NCBI RefSeq assembly: GCF_000344685.1
Contig: NW_006920411.1
Span: forward strand, 473,192 to 537,191
DNA from: Gloeophyllum trabeum ATCC 11539
Taxonomy: Eukaryota; Basidiomycota; Agaricomycetes; Gloeophyllales; Gloeophyllaceae
Direction: 5' to 3'
Length of the DNA: 64,000 nucleotides
A model generated the notes under the pieces. That model did not search any database, was not told where the DNA came from, and saw only the letters and a list, made by a program, of their open reading frames with translations. Positions 11,525 through 24,165 of this stretch are shown here, one piece after another. Within the stretch, counting starts at the first letter, position 1, and the number at the start of each line of letters is the position of its first letter. Both the position numbers and the translations under genes were made by a program.

Positions 11525-11913
11525 GGCGTCGAGAAGGACTTATACGACCGTATGTACCTGACTCCTATCCGCCATGTACATTGATCTGATATCTGCAATG
11601 AAGCTGCTGCCATTGTTAATCTGGTGCCCATAGTGAAGCCGCTGTAAGTGTATTAGCGGCGTCACGTGATAACCCACTGACGGGGGTGGTCCGAACTCAG
11701 ATCGGAATGACCAGCATGGATGATATACCCGAAACATCCTTGTGTGCCGCGGTCGCGCTACACAGCTTCGTTTAGCCCGCAATGACTCTCAGAGATATCT
11801 GCGTCATTCTTGCCACACCGCCCTTTCTTGGATTCCCCACTCACTCGCGGTTATAAACTCACCTCCACCTTTGCACTCACCCGTATCCCCGAACTTGTCT
11901 CATAGAGAATACG
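11525..11913. other. Intergenic, cyclophilin 3' side and BTB promoter
   Basis: About 390 bases holding the 3' end of the cyclophilin transcript and the promoter of the BTB gene. A TATA box is listed separately. No further gene is seen. Confidence 0.5.
11852..11857 (+). promoter_or_regulatory. TATA box of the BTB-domain gene
   Basis: TATAAA in the context GGTTATAAACTC lies 57 bases before the start codon at 11914, followed by a pyrimidine-rich stretch (CTCACCTCCACCTTTGCACTC). That spacing puts transcription start close to the ATG, as expected for a compact fungal gene. Confidence 0.55.
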
Positions 11914-12750
11914 ATGCTTAACGCCATTAAGGACCCCTGGAATTCACCCGACGCGGATATCATCCTCATCTGTGCCCCAGACGAAACCGACATTCGTCTG
12001 CACAAATGCATCCTCTCCGCGGCGTCCCCCTTCTTCGAGAACATGTTCTCCCTGCCGCAGCCGTCATGTTCGGACACGCCCCTGCCAGTCGTGCACATCT
12101 CAGAGGCCAGCTCCGTCATGGAGACAGTGCTGCAATTTGTGTATCCGATGCTTGACCCCGACATCGGCACCCTGGACGAGCTCGCCGAGGCGCTCGCAGT
12201 CGCGATGAAGTACGAATTGACAGTCGCCATCCATGCCCTCAGAAAGCTCTTGGTTTCACCGCGCTTCGTCGAGAAGGAGCCCATGAAAGTCTTCGCCATT
12301 GCATGCCGCTTCGACCTCGACGACGAAGCAAAGGTTGCATCGCGACACACTCTTTCCACCGACATCCTCGCCACACCCCTATCCGACGACCTCAAACACA
12401 TCTCCGCCTACTCCTACCGCCGGCTGCTCGACCTGCATCGCACGCGGGCCGCGGCCGCGCAAGAGGTGCTGCAATCCTCCAAACCGGGGTCCGTCAACAC
12501 GATCAAGTGCATGCAATGCAGCGCGGTCGCGTTCGGGAGCTACATGCCCCCGCGGTGGTGGACGGACTTTGAGAAGCGCGGCTGCGAGGAGCTCGCGGTG
12601 CGCCCCTGCACGCGGGTGATATTCTCGATGGCGTTCTTGTCGCAGTCGGCCAGGTCGGGGTGTCCGAGGTGTGCGGAGAGCGTGCTGAACTCCTACGTGT
12701 TCATCGAGGGCCTGAAGAAGCGGATCGACGAGTTACCGGACACCATCTAA
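11914..12750 (+). CDS. BTB/POZ domain protein, intronless
   Basis: One exon of 278 codons, unusual among its intron-rich neighbours. Residues 12-130 show the BTB fold: SPDADIILIC...ETDIRLHKCILSAASPFFENMFSLPQ, then VVHISEASSVMETVLQFVYPM and LAEALAVAMKYELTVAIHALRKLL. These are the dimerisation strand-helix pattern and the HKxxLxxxSPFF core. The C-terminal half has a CMQCSA...C...CPRC spacing of cysteines (CMQC near residue 200 and CPRC near 250) that might bind zinc. Basidiomycetes have many such BTB proteins, often thought to act as adaptors for ubiquitin ligases; partner and target are unknown here. Confidence 0.85.
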   Translation: MLNAIKDPWNSPDADIILICAPDETDIRLHKCILSAASPFFENMFSLPQPSCSDTPLPVVHISEASSVMETVLQFVYPMLDPDIGTLDELAEALAVAMKYELTVAIHALRKLLVSPRFVEKEPMKVFAIACRFDLDDEAKVASRHTLSTDILATPLSDDLKHISAYSYRRLLDLHRTRAAAAQEVLQSSKPGSVNTIKCMQCSAVAFGSYMPPRWWTDFEKRGCEELAVRPCTRVIFSMAFLSQSARSGCPRCAESVLNSYVFIEGLKKRIDELPDTI

Positions 12751-12935
12751 CCTCCCGATTAGCGTGTGCTCTCCCGAGGTTGTGCCTGTAACGTTATAGG
12801 ACCGGAATTTCCATCTAGCATATGTTTGATTCGTGCTGGGTACATTTGATACAGTAATCTCCTATAGTATGAACTGATACAGTGTAACCTTTTCTTCTCG
12901 ACCAATCCGTCGCCCTGCTACCGTTCGGCCTTCGC

Positions 12936-15073
<2,138 letters not shown>

Positions 15074-15302
15074 TGTCGTCGCGCTCGTCGTTCGGTCCTA
15101 TTTGTTGGTGCTGAAACTGCGTATGCGCTGCTCGTCGATGGTCTTGGACGAGTTGCAGACTCTTCAATACAAGTCGGACCGGATCCTGTACGATTCGGAT
15201 AACGAGCGCCAATTGATGATCTAGCCGCCGGCAGCCACGGGAAAGGCCTCAGCCGAATGCGTATGTTTGTCAGTGGACAAACAGCTTTTCCGTCGTTGTT
15301 GC
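15074..15302. promoter_or_regulatory. Shared divergent promoter, P5C dehydrogenase and DnaJC28-domain gene
   Basis: These 229 bases separate the two opposed start codons. Both products are expected in mitochondria, so a bidirectional promoter is plausible. No TATA box is evident. Confidence 0.45.
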
Positions 15303-16869
15303 ATGACCTTGACCACCGCTGCCGTTCGTCTTCAGCGCTCTAGCCGTCGTTTACTACCGTCATTTGCTGGGCCTGCGAGAGGGTTCACGCAAAGCTCTTT
15401 TAGGTATGATGAGCAGCAACAGCGACAGCAGCCAAGCTCAGGCTCAGCGAGTGCGAAGCTTTTTGCCGACGCCGTCAGAGAAGAGGCAGAGGAGGTCGAC
15501 GCATTAGCCAGGCGGGCGCGGAATCCACTACTCGAGAAACATGAGAACTGGACCGGGGAAGAATCCATGCAGGACGCTGTCCTGCGTATGCTAGTCGACA
15601 AGTACAAGCCGCTACGGAGCGGGCCTATCCAAACTGCCGACGAGAAGCTCAAGCGAGCACCCCCAAAGGTATCTGGCCCTGACTCGCCAGGCTATACTGC
15701 GTCTGCTACTACGGTTTCTGAAGTCGAAGACGGAGATGCAACGATCCGTGTTACTACGACTACTACTGTGACTGGAAGCACGGGCGAGCCTCGTAGGCAA
15801 ACAGACTCTTTTCTGCCCGGAATTGAAGGACACAAACCCTGGCATACGACGTTTACTGTCCCCTCACATGCAACGGCCTCCATTAAGCTCGGAAACATCC
15901 CGCCGCCGAAGAAACACACGCCGCTACCACTAGATGAGAAAGCTCAGAGGAAAGAGCGGGAAGCTCGACGGAAGGCACTGCACGCGACCAGGCTTACCGG
16001 CGCAAGGGAGTCCGCCATTGACTATCGGTTGGGAATCAAAGGAGGGACAGCGCAGGGTGCCCCCGGGGGGCGGCCGAACCCGATCAGTATCAAGGGATGG
16101 CAAGGCCTGGTGGAGGAGCGTATAGAGGTGTGTTCTGTTAGCATTGACTAACTATGTCACTAAGACATGCCTTCAGCGTGCTAGATTGGAAGGTCATTTC
16201 AATAAGATCAGCGGGCGCGGGAAACCCTTGACGAGGCAGCAGGACGAAGGGAACCCGTTTATTGCCAGGGAGGAATTCTTAATGAACAGGATTGTAAAGC
16301 GGCAAGGAGCTGCTCCGCCGTGGGTCGAACTGCAGGCCGGTGCGTATGCTAGACACTTCCAGGAGAATAAACACGACTGACTACTCTTTTGCGCAGAGCT
16401 TGAATCGGCCGTAACATCGTTCCGTGAGATCCTCCGCCAATCATGGACCCGGCGTGCCATACGAACGCTCACAATCTCGCACCCCGCCGTCCATCTCAGC
16501 TCGCTCACGCTCTCCTCCGTCACGGCTCTACGCGATCCCGAATGGGAAGAACGAGAGCGGTCATATCATATAACGGCTCTCGACGAGCTTAACGCTCTTG
16601 TGAGGAAGTACAACGGCGTGGCGCCCTACTCGGTGCGAAGGCCGTACTACAGGATTGAAGAGGAGCTTGAGAAGGCGTATAGGGAGAGTGGGGAAGAGAT
16701 ACTGAGAGGGGTCGACGAGAGAGTTAAAGGAAAGGGTAAGAAGCCTGAGTTGCGAGGGTATGCTGAAGCGGAGGATGGTGGTGGAGGAGGTGTTTTGGAT
16801 GGGCCGGGGGAGGTCCTGAGGATTCGCGACGTGATCAGGGAGTGGTTTGCATGGCTGAGGAGGAAATAG
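15303..16869 (+). CDS. DnaJ homologue subfamily C member 28 conserved-domain protein (DUF1992), mitochondrial
   Basis: The first in-frame ATG is at 15303, giving MTLTTAAVRLQRSSRRLL, a basic, hydroxylated, acid-free N-terminus that looks like a mitochondrial presequence. Two introns (after 16128 and near 16340-16396) are removed; stop TAG 16867-16869. The DnaJC28 conserved domain begins in the GWQGLVEERIERARLEGHFNKISGRGKPL block and continues NPFIAREEFLMNRIVKRQGAAPPWVELQAELESAV. These are the family's hallmarks: the small basic GRGKPL and the P-W-x-E-L. No J domain (HPD) is seen, as in most fungal members. The C-terminal half is helical and charged and ends IRDVIREWFAWLRRK. The biochemical role of the family is poorly defined; a mitochondrial, possibly chaperone-linked role is inference. 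Confidence 0.85.
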
Positions 16870-17660
16870 CCGCCTCGTAGTTAAGGTACGATGATTCACA
16901 TGAATACTTATACACTTCTCTCATATACTTCTCTTCATAGGTATGGCAGATGCTGCCATATGACCCTGTCGACGATCCGGAATGACCGTCGTCAGTGGGG
17001 CGTACGTATGAATGTACGACCTTGCTTTCTCGTCGTGCTGATGGGACGCTCTTCTTCGTATACAGCTACATTATGGTACTTTTAATCCTCTTATGTATTT
17101 TTCGTGGTAGAAATAGAGCTGTAGCGACTATCATATAATAGGGCTGGTAATTGGGCACGGTGATCAGCCACCGCATACCCCGCTTTGCATGAGGTGATGC
17201 CGCGAGGCCTCCTCGCGAGCCCCCTCGTACCTTACGACGACACTGGCTCCATCCCGTCCTCCCGCCTCGCAGCCCACGGCGTCTCTCATTTTTCGAGTAT
17301 TTTCCCTGTAATTTCCATACAAAACGTCAATGGTTGCCTTGGCCGTCGCTCGCAGGCCGTGATATACTAAATGCAGACAATGGCGAGCGAGCGAAGTCTG
17401 TTGTTCCCCGAGCTTCCATCGCCGGGGGGCGGGATTCTGCCTCATGGCTGCCTCGCGTTTTATGAGTAACATGGGAACGCCCCCCATTACGCATTCATCT
17501 AATCTATAAAAGCTGGAGACTCCCCCAAAGGGCTCTTCACCTTTCATATCGCTGGCCCCCTCGTCATCGACCCCGACGACGTCGAGACAACGATTGTGAA
17601 CGTCCCCGGCGACCTCAAGACTCCTCAAGATCTTGCCTCAATCGCACACTTAAAGTCGAT
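16870..17660. other. Intergenic region with promoter of the small unknown gene
   Basis: About 790 bases with no supported gene. A TATA box at 17505 probably serves the gene at 17661; no ATG occurs between it and that start. The minus-strand open frame at 17164-17628 has no recognisable protein character. Confidence 0.5.
17505..17510 (+). promoter_or_regulatory. TATA box of the small unknown gene
   Basis: TATAAA in CTATAAAAGC, 150 bases before the ATG at 17661, which is the first ATG downstream. A spliced or 120-base leader would be expected. Confidence 0.45.
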
Positions 17661-18123
17661 ATGGCCTCCGAAGTCGTCAGGTACCGCACCGAGACTGTCA
17701 CCGACAGCGACGATATTGCGGTCAGTGACGCCGCCTCTCGGGGCCCACTTAGGTCAATACTGACTGTATCAACCATCCTCTTAGCCCGGTGACATTGTTG
17801 CCGTCCAGCACTCGCAGTACGGCAAACGTGAAGGGTTAGTAGTAGGTTCGCACTATGACTATGCAGTGAGTGTCCGCGCCCGCCTTTGCTCTGGTATCGA
17901 ATAACCATCTGATATCATGCACCATGACAGGGAAGACTGATCGTTGAAGTCCAGATGGAACCCGGCGACGTTTATCACACCTGGTAATGCTCTCTATCTG
18001 TATTATTCTGATATAAGTGCTGACGAGAGTCTCTTCAGGGCGCCTACCGTGACGAGGATAAAGCGCACCATCTACCGCACGCCTACGAAGCACCGGACGA
18101 TCGAACGTCATATCTACTGGTGA
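17661..18123 (+). CDS. Small conserved-looking protein of unknown function
   Basis: Four exons join in phase to a product of about 100 residues: MASEVVRYRTETVTDSDDIA, PGDIVAVQHSQYGKREGLVVGSHYDYA, GRLIVEVQMEPGDVYHTW, then APTVTRIKRTIYRTPTKH...HIYW and TGA 18121-18123. The three introns have good GT..AG ends and each join keeps phase, which is the main reason to accept the gene. The middle reads as alternating beta strands (DIVAVQHS, LVVGSHYDY, RLIVEVQM), so a small beta-barrel fold is possible. No signal peptide or membrane segment. I do not recognise the family. Confidence 0.6.
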
Positions 18124-18686
18124 CGCACAAATCCAACTGTGATATGGAAGTGCGATTTTCACCATAAGGGCTCGTCCTTGGCTCCTCCCCCCTCACGTCG
18201 TGGACCCTACACGGCGTTTGCACGGTTACCTCCGGTACATGTCTTTCCAACGTGTACCCCAGGATTGATTTTCGGTTCTCCGGTCCTTGTAAGCCAGTGC
18301 AGTCGTTCCATTCACATCGATGTGCGTGTAGGCATACGAGAGACTTTTCCCTTGCTAGTTGCGTAACTTATCGAAGTGAGCTGGGTTTATTCTACATCTC
18401 CTTCCTGTCCTCTATTCCCATTCAAAAGGACTATATCCAAACTTTAGATTGCTACGATTGTAATGATATGTATTGGGGCGTGCGCGAGGTGAGTATGGAT
18501 GTGATGTAGTTATAGGGTTGTCAATGCAGTTTAATCCGCCTCGCCGAGAGTTCCGAGCAAAATGAAAACGAGAAAGCAAGACTGATTAGCGGGGGTAGGG
18601 TGCGGTACTAACGATACAGGAGCGTGGATGTTGTACAGAGTTTGGGCGAGCCAAAGCAAGGCATAAATATACGTGTACACGGTGCA
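18124..18686. other. Intergenic, convergent 3' ends
   Basis: About 560 bases between the stop codons of two convergent genes. Nothing coding is seen; it should hold both polyadenylation regions. Confidence 0.5.
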
Positions 18687-21172
18687 TTATGCTCGAAGCC
18701 CGACCGTCCGTGGAGGCGATAGCGGCCCTCCTGACAATGGTCGAACCGGCTGAGGAGCTTTTAGACGGGTTGGCGAGGTTTTCAATGTGGCTTGGTCGGG
18801 TGGCCGGATCGTTGGAGCCGAGTCCTCCTCGAAAGACGGTGTCTCCTCCAACGTCGTGGCTTCGCCGTTCTGAGCTACTGCTGCTGCACGCGCAAGCCGA
18901 TCTCTGGCAGCCTTGCACGAGTCCTGCAAGTCTCCAGGCCTAACCTCAACCTTGCGAGGTTCCGCCTTCTCGACCTTCACATCGCTCGGCTCCCTCTGCA
19001 GCGACGGCGACGCGCTCTTCCCCCGCCCCGCCGCAACATTCCTCACCACCCTCGGTCCGATCGGCGCCGTCGTCCCGCCTACAGATAACAACGACTCATC
19101 GTCAGCGCGGCCGCTCAGTACCCCGCACGTCCCGAGGACAACGTCTGGCCTCACCGTGTCCTGGGAGCTCCGCGAATGGACACTCGGCCTAGGGTGCACG
19201 ACGCGCTCGTAGAACAGCATGAACGCGCCCGAGCCCTCCGCGAGCACGCTCTCGAGCCCGCACTCGCGCACGCTGTCGTCGCTGATACGCAGCCAACCGC
19301 GGCCGGGCGAGGCGGGAAATTCGTCATCGCGCACGGGGCCGTAGCGCTGGCATTTCTCGCACTCACAGCCGAGCGGACAGACGAGGCGCGGCGGGGCGAA
19401 ACGGCGGGACCCGGCGGAAGGAGGCCGAGGTTTACGGCGGAAGCAGACGTAGTGTCCGAAGGAATGCTGGCCGTAGTGGCAGACGACCGCGGCAAGGCGA
19501 TAGAGCGTGCGAGGGGTAGCGTATGTTGCTGGGGTAGGTGTCGTCGAGCGGGGAATGGGCGGGGGAGGGGAAGAGATGGGCGCGGATGGGGTGGTGGACA
19601 GGTTGCCAGATGTGGTGTACGGCGTGAGGTCAAGGATTTCAGGGAAGATGACTCGACATGTATTTTTGGTGGCGTAGTGGCCATATATCATTGAGCGATT
19701 TAGGTGAAGAGCCAATACAGGAGGCGGCTATCATGAGTTAGACGGGAATCATTTGGCAGTCCAAATAGCTCCTCGCTTACCCGTGCAATCATTGCTTGTT
19801 TCGTCGACGCCCGACTGAACACCTTCTCCATCTTAACGCCACGGATGTCCTCTTCTATCTTCCCCTGTTCAAGAGCAGCCTTCACCCGGGATTCTAACTT
19901 CCTAGCCTCTCTTGCTCGCTTCTTCTTGGAAGATGATGGATTCTCGTCGTGGCTAGCAGCTTCGGTCAATCGCTCGGCCTCTTGGGCTAGACGTCGATGG
20001 GTTGCTATAAGCGAACACTTCCGACAGATACAGTCTGTGAGCACTTCTAGTCGTGTGTAGTCGGCAAGACACTCTTCAAGACGACAGCTCGCCTGCTAGC
20101 TTGTCAGCGACGACAAGGGAGAGGAGGATCTCAGCGCACATATCGAGGCAGAGCCAGTTGCCAGTTGTCAAACGCAAAGTGCATGACTGCCTCCGTGTAC
20201 CCACAATCCATACAGCTCCGCCGATTGGCGGTAAGCCCGTCAAACACACTCTTCCCGATATCTCTACTGATATCAGAAGGCATATTTGCTAGTCCCGCGA
20301 ACCCTCGATCCCGATGACCCTCCTTGTCCACTTCCAATGCCTCTTTCTTGATGCACTCTGACAAAAGCTGGAAGAGCTCTTGCGCATCTTGGTGCTCTCT
20401 CGAGGAAAAGAGCGCGTTGTGTTTCCCTCGGGACTGGTTGGACAAGGCGTTGATAATGTCTACAGGTCGGATAGAGGTGGGGTGTGAGCGGGGAGTGTTC
20501 AGGACTAGGGACGGTATCATGTCAGTACATAGATCTCCAGGCGGGACACGAAACGCACTATACAGTAAGTCCCTGAGCGCATCCAAGACCGGCGTCGGTA
20601 CATCCAAAGCTTCCGCTTTGGCGTGAATCCGCTCTATATGAGGTTGCAGATAGCATAGCGACGCCATGGCCTGCCGCATACGTTATAAGAACCGTCGGAA
20701 ATCCTGTCACACTGCGATACCGACCTGTAAAGTCGAATTCATGAAGCAGTACGTCCCGGAAATATTCACCAGACCGGGATAGTAGCCATCTTCCGTCCCC
20801 GCAATATCCTGGTCATTGTCTGGACCTTCATAAGCAGTAATTACAAGCGTATCTGACGTATAACGCACCGTGTTTCGCACTACCGTTCGCCACCAGCTGG
20901 TCTGCTCGTGTGCGGACATGTTTCTTCTTCAGTTTGCGCCGGTCCGAAGAAGAGGCCGAAGACGAGCTCGCGCTTGACGAGTTCCACGAGAAGGAAAGGC
21001 CCAGAGACTCGAGGAACATGGCGAAAGAATCGAAGACGGACGGGGAGTGGGCCTGGAAGGAGAACGCGAGGAGCGGGATGACTAAAACGACGGCGAGCGG
21101 GGCGAATTGCTGCACCAGCGGGTTGGCAGAGAGAGTCTGACACAGGGCTCTGAGCTGTTCCAAGGGGCTCAT
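18687..21172 (-). CDS. UBP1: Membrane-anchored ubiquitin C-terminal hydrolase (Ubp1/USP30-like)
   Basis: Starts at 21172. Residues 20-40 (QFAPLAVVLVIPLLAFSFQ) form one membrane segment, followed by a Ser-rich and basic linker. The cysteine box reads YYPGLVNISGTYCFMNSTLQ (near 20730-20770). Its active Cys is present, but the usual G-N-T-C is replaced by G-T-Y-C. Downstream are AMASLCYLQPHIERIHAKAE, QDAQELFQLLSECI, NRRSCMDCGYTE (zinc-like cysteines), CRKCSLI, the LALHLNRS box and the His box YGQHSFGHYVCFRR near 19440. It ends WLRISDDSV...GAFMLFYERV and a long disordered tail. This order matches USP-family deubiquitinases with an N-terminal anchor, such as yeast Ubp1 and animal USP30, acting at the ER or mitochondrial surface. 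Several introns interrupt the gene. Confidence 0.85.
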
Positions 21173-21331
21173 TGAGACGGCGGCGGGCAGCTCAAGCGTC
21201 GCGGTACGGACACATCAGAGATGCTGCCGTGCGATGTAAACCTTGGAAAGCTGGAAACGAATGCAGGTCCTACTTGGGTCGTGGAAAAGAGTTTTCCTGA
21301 ATATATAACATATGTGCCATTTCGAAAGTAT

Positions 21332-21414
21332 GGCTACCTGGCGCAATGGTAGCGCGTTTGGCTTCGATTGCCTAGCGTACCAAAAGGTTGCAGGTTCGAG
21401 TCCTGCGGTGGTCA
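21332..21414 (+). tRNA. trnR-TCG: tRNA-Arg (anticodon TCG) with an 11-base intron, copy 1
   Basis: Cloverleaf: acceptor GGCTACC/GGTGGTC with two G-T pairs, D arm GCGC/GCGC, anticodon stem TTTGG/CCAAA, T arm GCAGG-TTCGAGT-CCTGC. The anticodon loop CTTCGA(A) gives TCG once the 11 bases TTGCCTAGCGT after position 37 are removed. A near-identical copy lies at 23899-23981 on the other strand, on the far side of the Cdc7 gene. Confidence 0.92.
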
Positions 21415-21566
21415 TAACATTTTCTTGGCTTTTAGTTGTACGGTCACGTGTACAGCACGCGTTCTCAGACGCGCTCAACCTTGACATCACTTTGGCGCTC
21501 TGGTACGCGACAGGACCGTCTGTTTCCTTTTGTCTGTGCCTCTGCGACTCGTCTACTTCTACGCAA

Positions 21567-23792
21567 ATGGCTACAGCCACGTTCCTGTCGCAACACTCGT
21601 CCAATCCTCTGGAGGCCTCGCCATCAAACACTCGCAACCGATCCTACCGGCAGCGTTACATGAATGCTCTGGCAGTTCCGCAAGGCCACGCTTCATCCGA
21701 AGATCCTATAAGTGGCTTTGATATGCCTGAGAGAGAAGAGTATCACACGCACCTCGCCCAGCTATTCCCCAGGATGTCCCACATACATTCGAAGCAGGAT
21801 AACGTCGACCTACCAAATAGCAAAGTGGAACCGCTGTTGCCGAAACTGCCCGTCGAGGAAAACCTAGTGGAAGAGGCTGATGATGCACTGGAAGAGCAGT
21901 CAGATGATTCTACTTCTGAGGCTAGCACGGACGAGGAGATGACCATCAAATTAAAGCCACAGGAGGAACAAGACGAGATAGAGGAGGAGATCGAAGACCT
22001 CGAGGAGTCTGTCCCGCAGTTGACGGACGACTACAAGATAGTAGACAGGCTTGGGACGGGTACGTTCTCATCTGTGTACAAAGCCATCGACCTGGGGTAC
22101 CAGTGGAAGTGGGACAACTCGGTGTGGCACGGCCGACATCCGCCTTCCTCGTCCGCGCATTATCAGTCGGTCCCGCACTCGGACTCGGCGAAGGTCTTCG
22201 TTGCGATCAAGAGGATTTATGTTACGAGTAATCCTGAGCGCATACGGAACGAAATCGCGATTATGGAGGAGTGCAGGATGTGCCGGCACGTTTCGCAGCT
22301 TATCACTGCCTTCCGGCACCATGACCAAGTGGTATGCATTATGCCTTACCATCGAAACGAGGACTTCAGAGTATGTTGCGGTGTCGAATCATATAATGCA
22401 AGTCTCATGCCCTCTTTACAGCTTTTCTACCGTAATTTGCCTATGGAAGGCATCAAGTCGTACTTTCGTTGCCTCTTTCGGGCCTTACGAGATATACATG
22501 CTAGGGGTATAATTCATCGCGATGTCAAACCTGCCAACTTTCTATTTGACCCCCGAACGGGGGTCGGAACATTATGCGACTTCGGCTTGGCTAGTGTAAG
22601 TGCCTCTTCTTCCCAGCAGGCGCGGGCACTGTACTGCGACCCAACTATCTAAGGGCTTACGCTCTCATAGAGAATGGAACCCGGGCCGACACTTGGGACC
22701 TGTCTACACTCAGGCCCCACGCGCGAGAAGCCTCACGGCCAACTACGCAACCTCGGCGACCTGGATTTCGACTGGATCAAGAAAATGCAGAAGGAGGCAC
22801 GGCAGAAGAGCTCCTGGCCCTCTGACAGAGTCGGCTACCTGGAAAAAGACCACCGGTAAGGACCAGTCGCTGTCTCCCTGGTCATGCTGTGATGACGGCG
22901 TGCTTGATAGACCGCCGTCGAAGGCAAACAGGGCTGGCACGAGAGGCTTCCGAGCGCCGGAGGTCCTGCTTAAATGTGGGGAGCAGAGCGGTGGTGAATA
23001 CCCTAGTAGACTGTATTGCGACTAAGCTGAAATTCTGACCACAGCAATCGACGTCTGGTCCGCGGGAGTTATCCTACTATTTTTCTTGACCGGCAAATTC
23101 CCATTATTCCAGTCTAACGACGACATAGAAGCATTAATGGAAATTGCTGTCATCATCGGTAAACGGAAGATGGAGAAAACGGCTACTCTACACAGTACAT
23201 TTGTCCACCCATCCCAGTTGCCGGCCGTGTCATTAACTATGATGATACTGCAGGTCGAACCTTCGCGACTAACGTGCCCTCAATAACACCGGACGGTATC
23301 ACCTGGCGAGAGTTTGTAACGCGTCAGAATCCGGACTTGTTGACACCACCCAAGCCAGACTTACGCTATTATCCGTACTCATGCCGGGGATCCTCCTCAG
23401 ATAACCTACCGGCGTCGTCTGCCAAGTCCTCGAAGTCGGATCTCGAATCCTCGTCGCCGGAGCCGCCAGATCCCGACACTCATGCGGCGGATATTGAATG
23501 CGCCCTGGACCTTCTCGAGAACGTGATGAACCCGGAATGCACGAAACGGTTCACTCCTAGGGACGCCCTTTACCATCCTTTCCTCGTGGAACCGGAGAAG
23601 TATGAGGACGACGAATACTTCCCTCATCCGTTCGGAGAGGGAGTATGCTCAGAGTTCCACATGATCGACGACGAGACGGACGAACTGTGTGTTCGGGTTG
23701 GCACAGAGGACGGAGAGGAGATCCTTAGGGTCGAGGCAGGGGAGGGTATAGCGATTGGATCACACCCTTGTGAATTCCACCACGACTTGTAG
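21567..23792 (+). CDS. cdc7: Cdc7 protein kinase (DDK catalytic subunit)
   Basis: The start at 21567 (MATATFLSQHSSN) gives a long acidic N-terminal extension rich in E and D before the kinase core at 22020. Visible: LGTGTFSSVYKAID (glycine loop), FVAIKRIYV (Lys near 22209), IRNEIAIME (alpha-C Glu), IIHRDVKPANFLFD (catalytic Asp 22521-22523), TLCDFGLAS (DFG Asp 22578-22580), a long insert between DFG and APE, TRGFRAPEVLLKC, AIDVWSAGVILLFFLTGKFPLF and KRFTPRDALYHPFL. The large kinase inserts, including one after VYKAIDLGYQ and the long activation-loop insert, plus RGFRAPEVL are hallmarks of Cdc7 rather than CDK or CK2. With its Dbf4 partner it phosphorylates MCM to fire replication origins. Stop TAG 23790-23792. 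At least six introns. Confidence 0.92.
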
Positions 23793-23898
23793 TGTGTGCG
23801 ATTATTTGTGCGACTACACTAAGTAAACTATTTTTATGTAAATATGTGGCAGGCTTTATTTACACCTCCCCTGGAGGCAAAAGATTATAAACTATATA

Positions 23899-23981
23899 TG
23901 ACCACCGCAGGACTCGAACCTGCAACCTTTTGGTATGCTAGGCAATCGAAGCCAAACGCGCTACCATTGCGCCAGGAAGCC
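23899..23981 (-). tRNA. trnR-TCG: tRNA-Arg (anticodon TCG) with an 11-base intron, copy 2
   Basis: On the minus strand the sequence is nearly identical to the copy at 21332. The intron differs by one base (TTGCCTAGCAT). The acceptor arm reads GGCTTCC rather than GGCTACC, giving a T-T mismatch at the fifth pair. T arm and anticodon arm are intact. It is probably functional, but the mismatch may weaken it. Confidence 0.88.
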
Positions 23982-24165
23982 ATATCGAATTATTAGGCGT
24001 GGCGATGTCTCATTACCGGCATTATCTACCAGTCCGTAATTACTCCATGATTCCAGCGATTTCCCCCTCTATACAAGTATCACCTCGGTCACACGGACCC
24101 TCCCACCCCTACGAAGTCGTACCAGCCGGACAACATATACTGGTCACCTTTGAGTCGTTACAGCA

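Noticed and set aside
17164..17628. Minus-strand open frame of 154 codons upstream of the small gene
   Set aside because: It has no recognisable domain or splicing, and it overlaps the promoter with the TATA box at 17505.
21312..21566. N-terminal extension of the Cdc7 gene upstream of 21567
   Set aside because: The open frame continues upstream through the tRNA-Arg gene, and the ATG at 21567 is the first good start after it.
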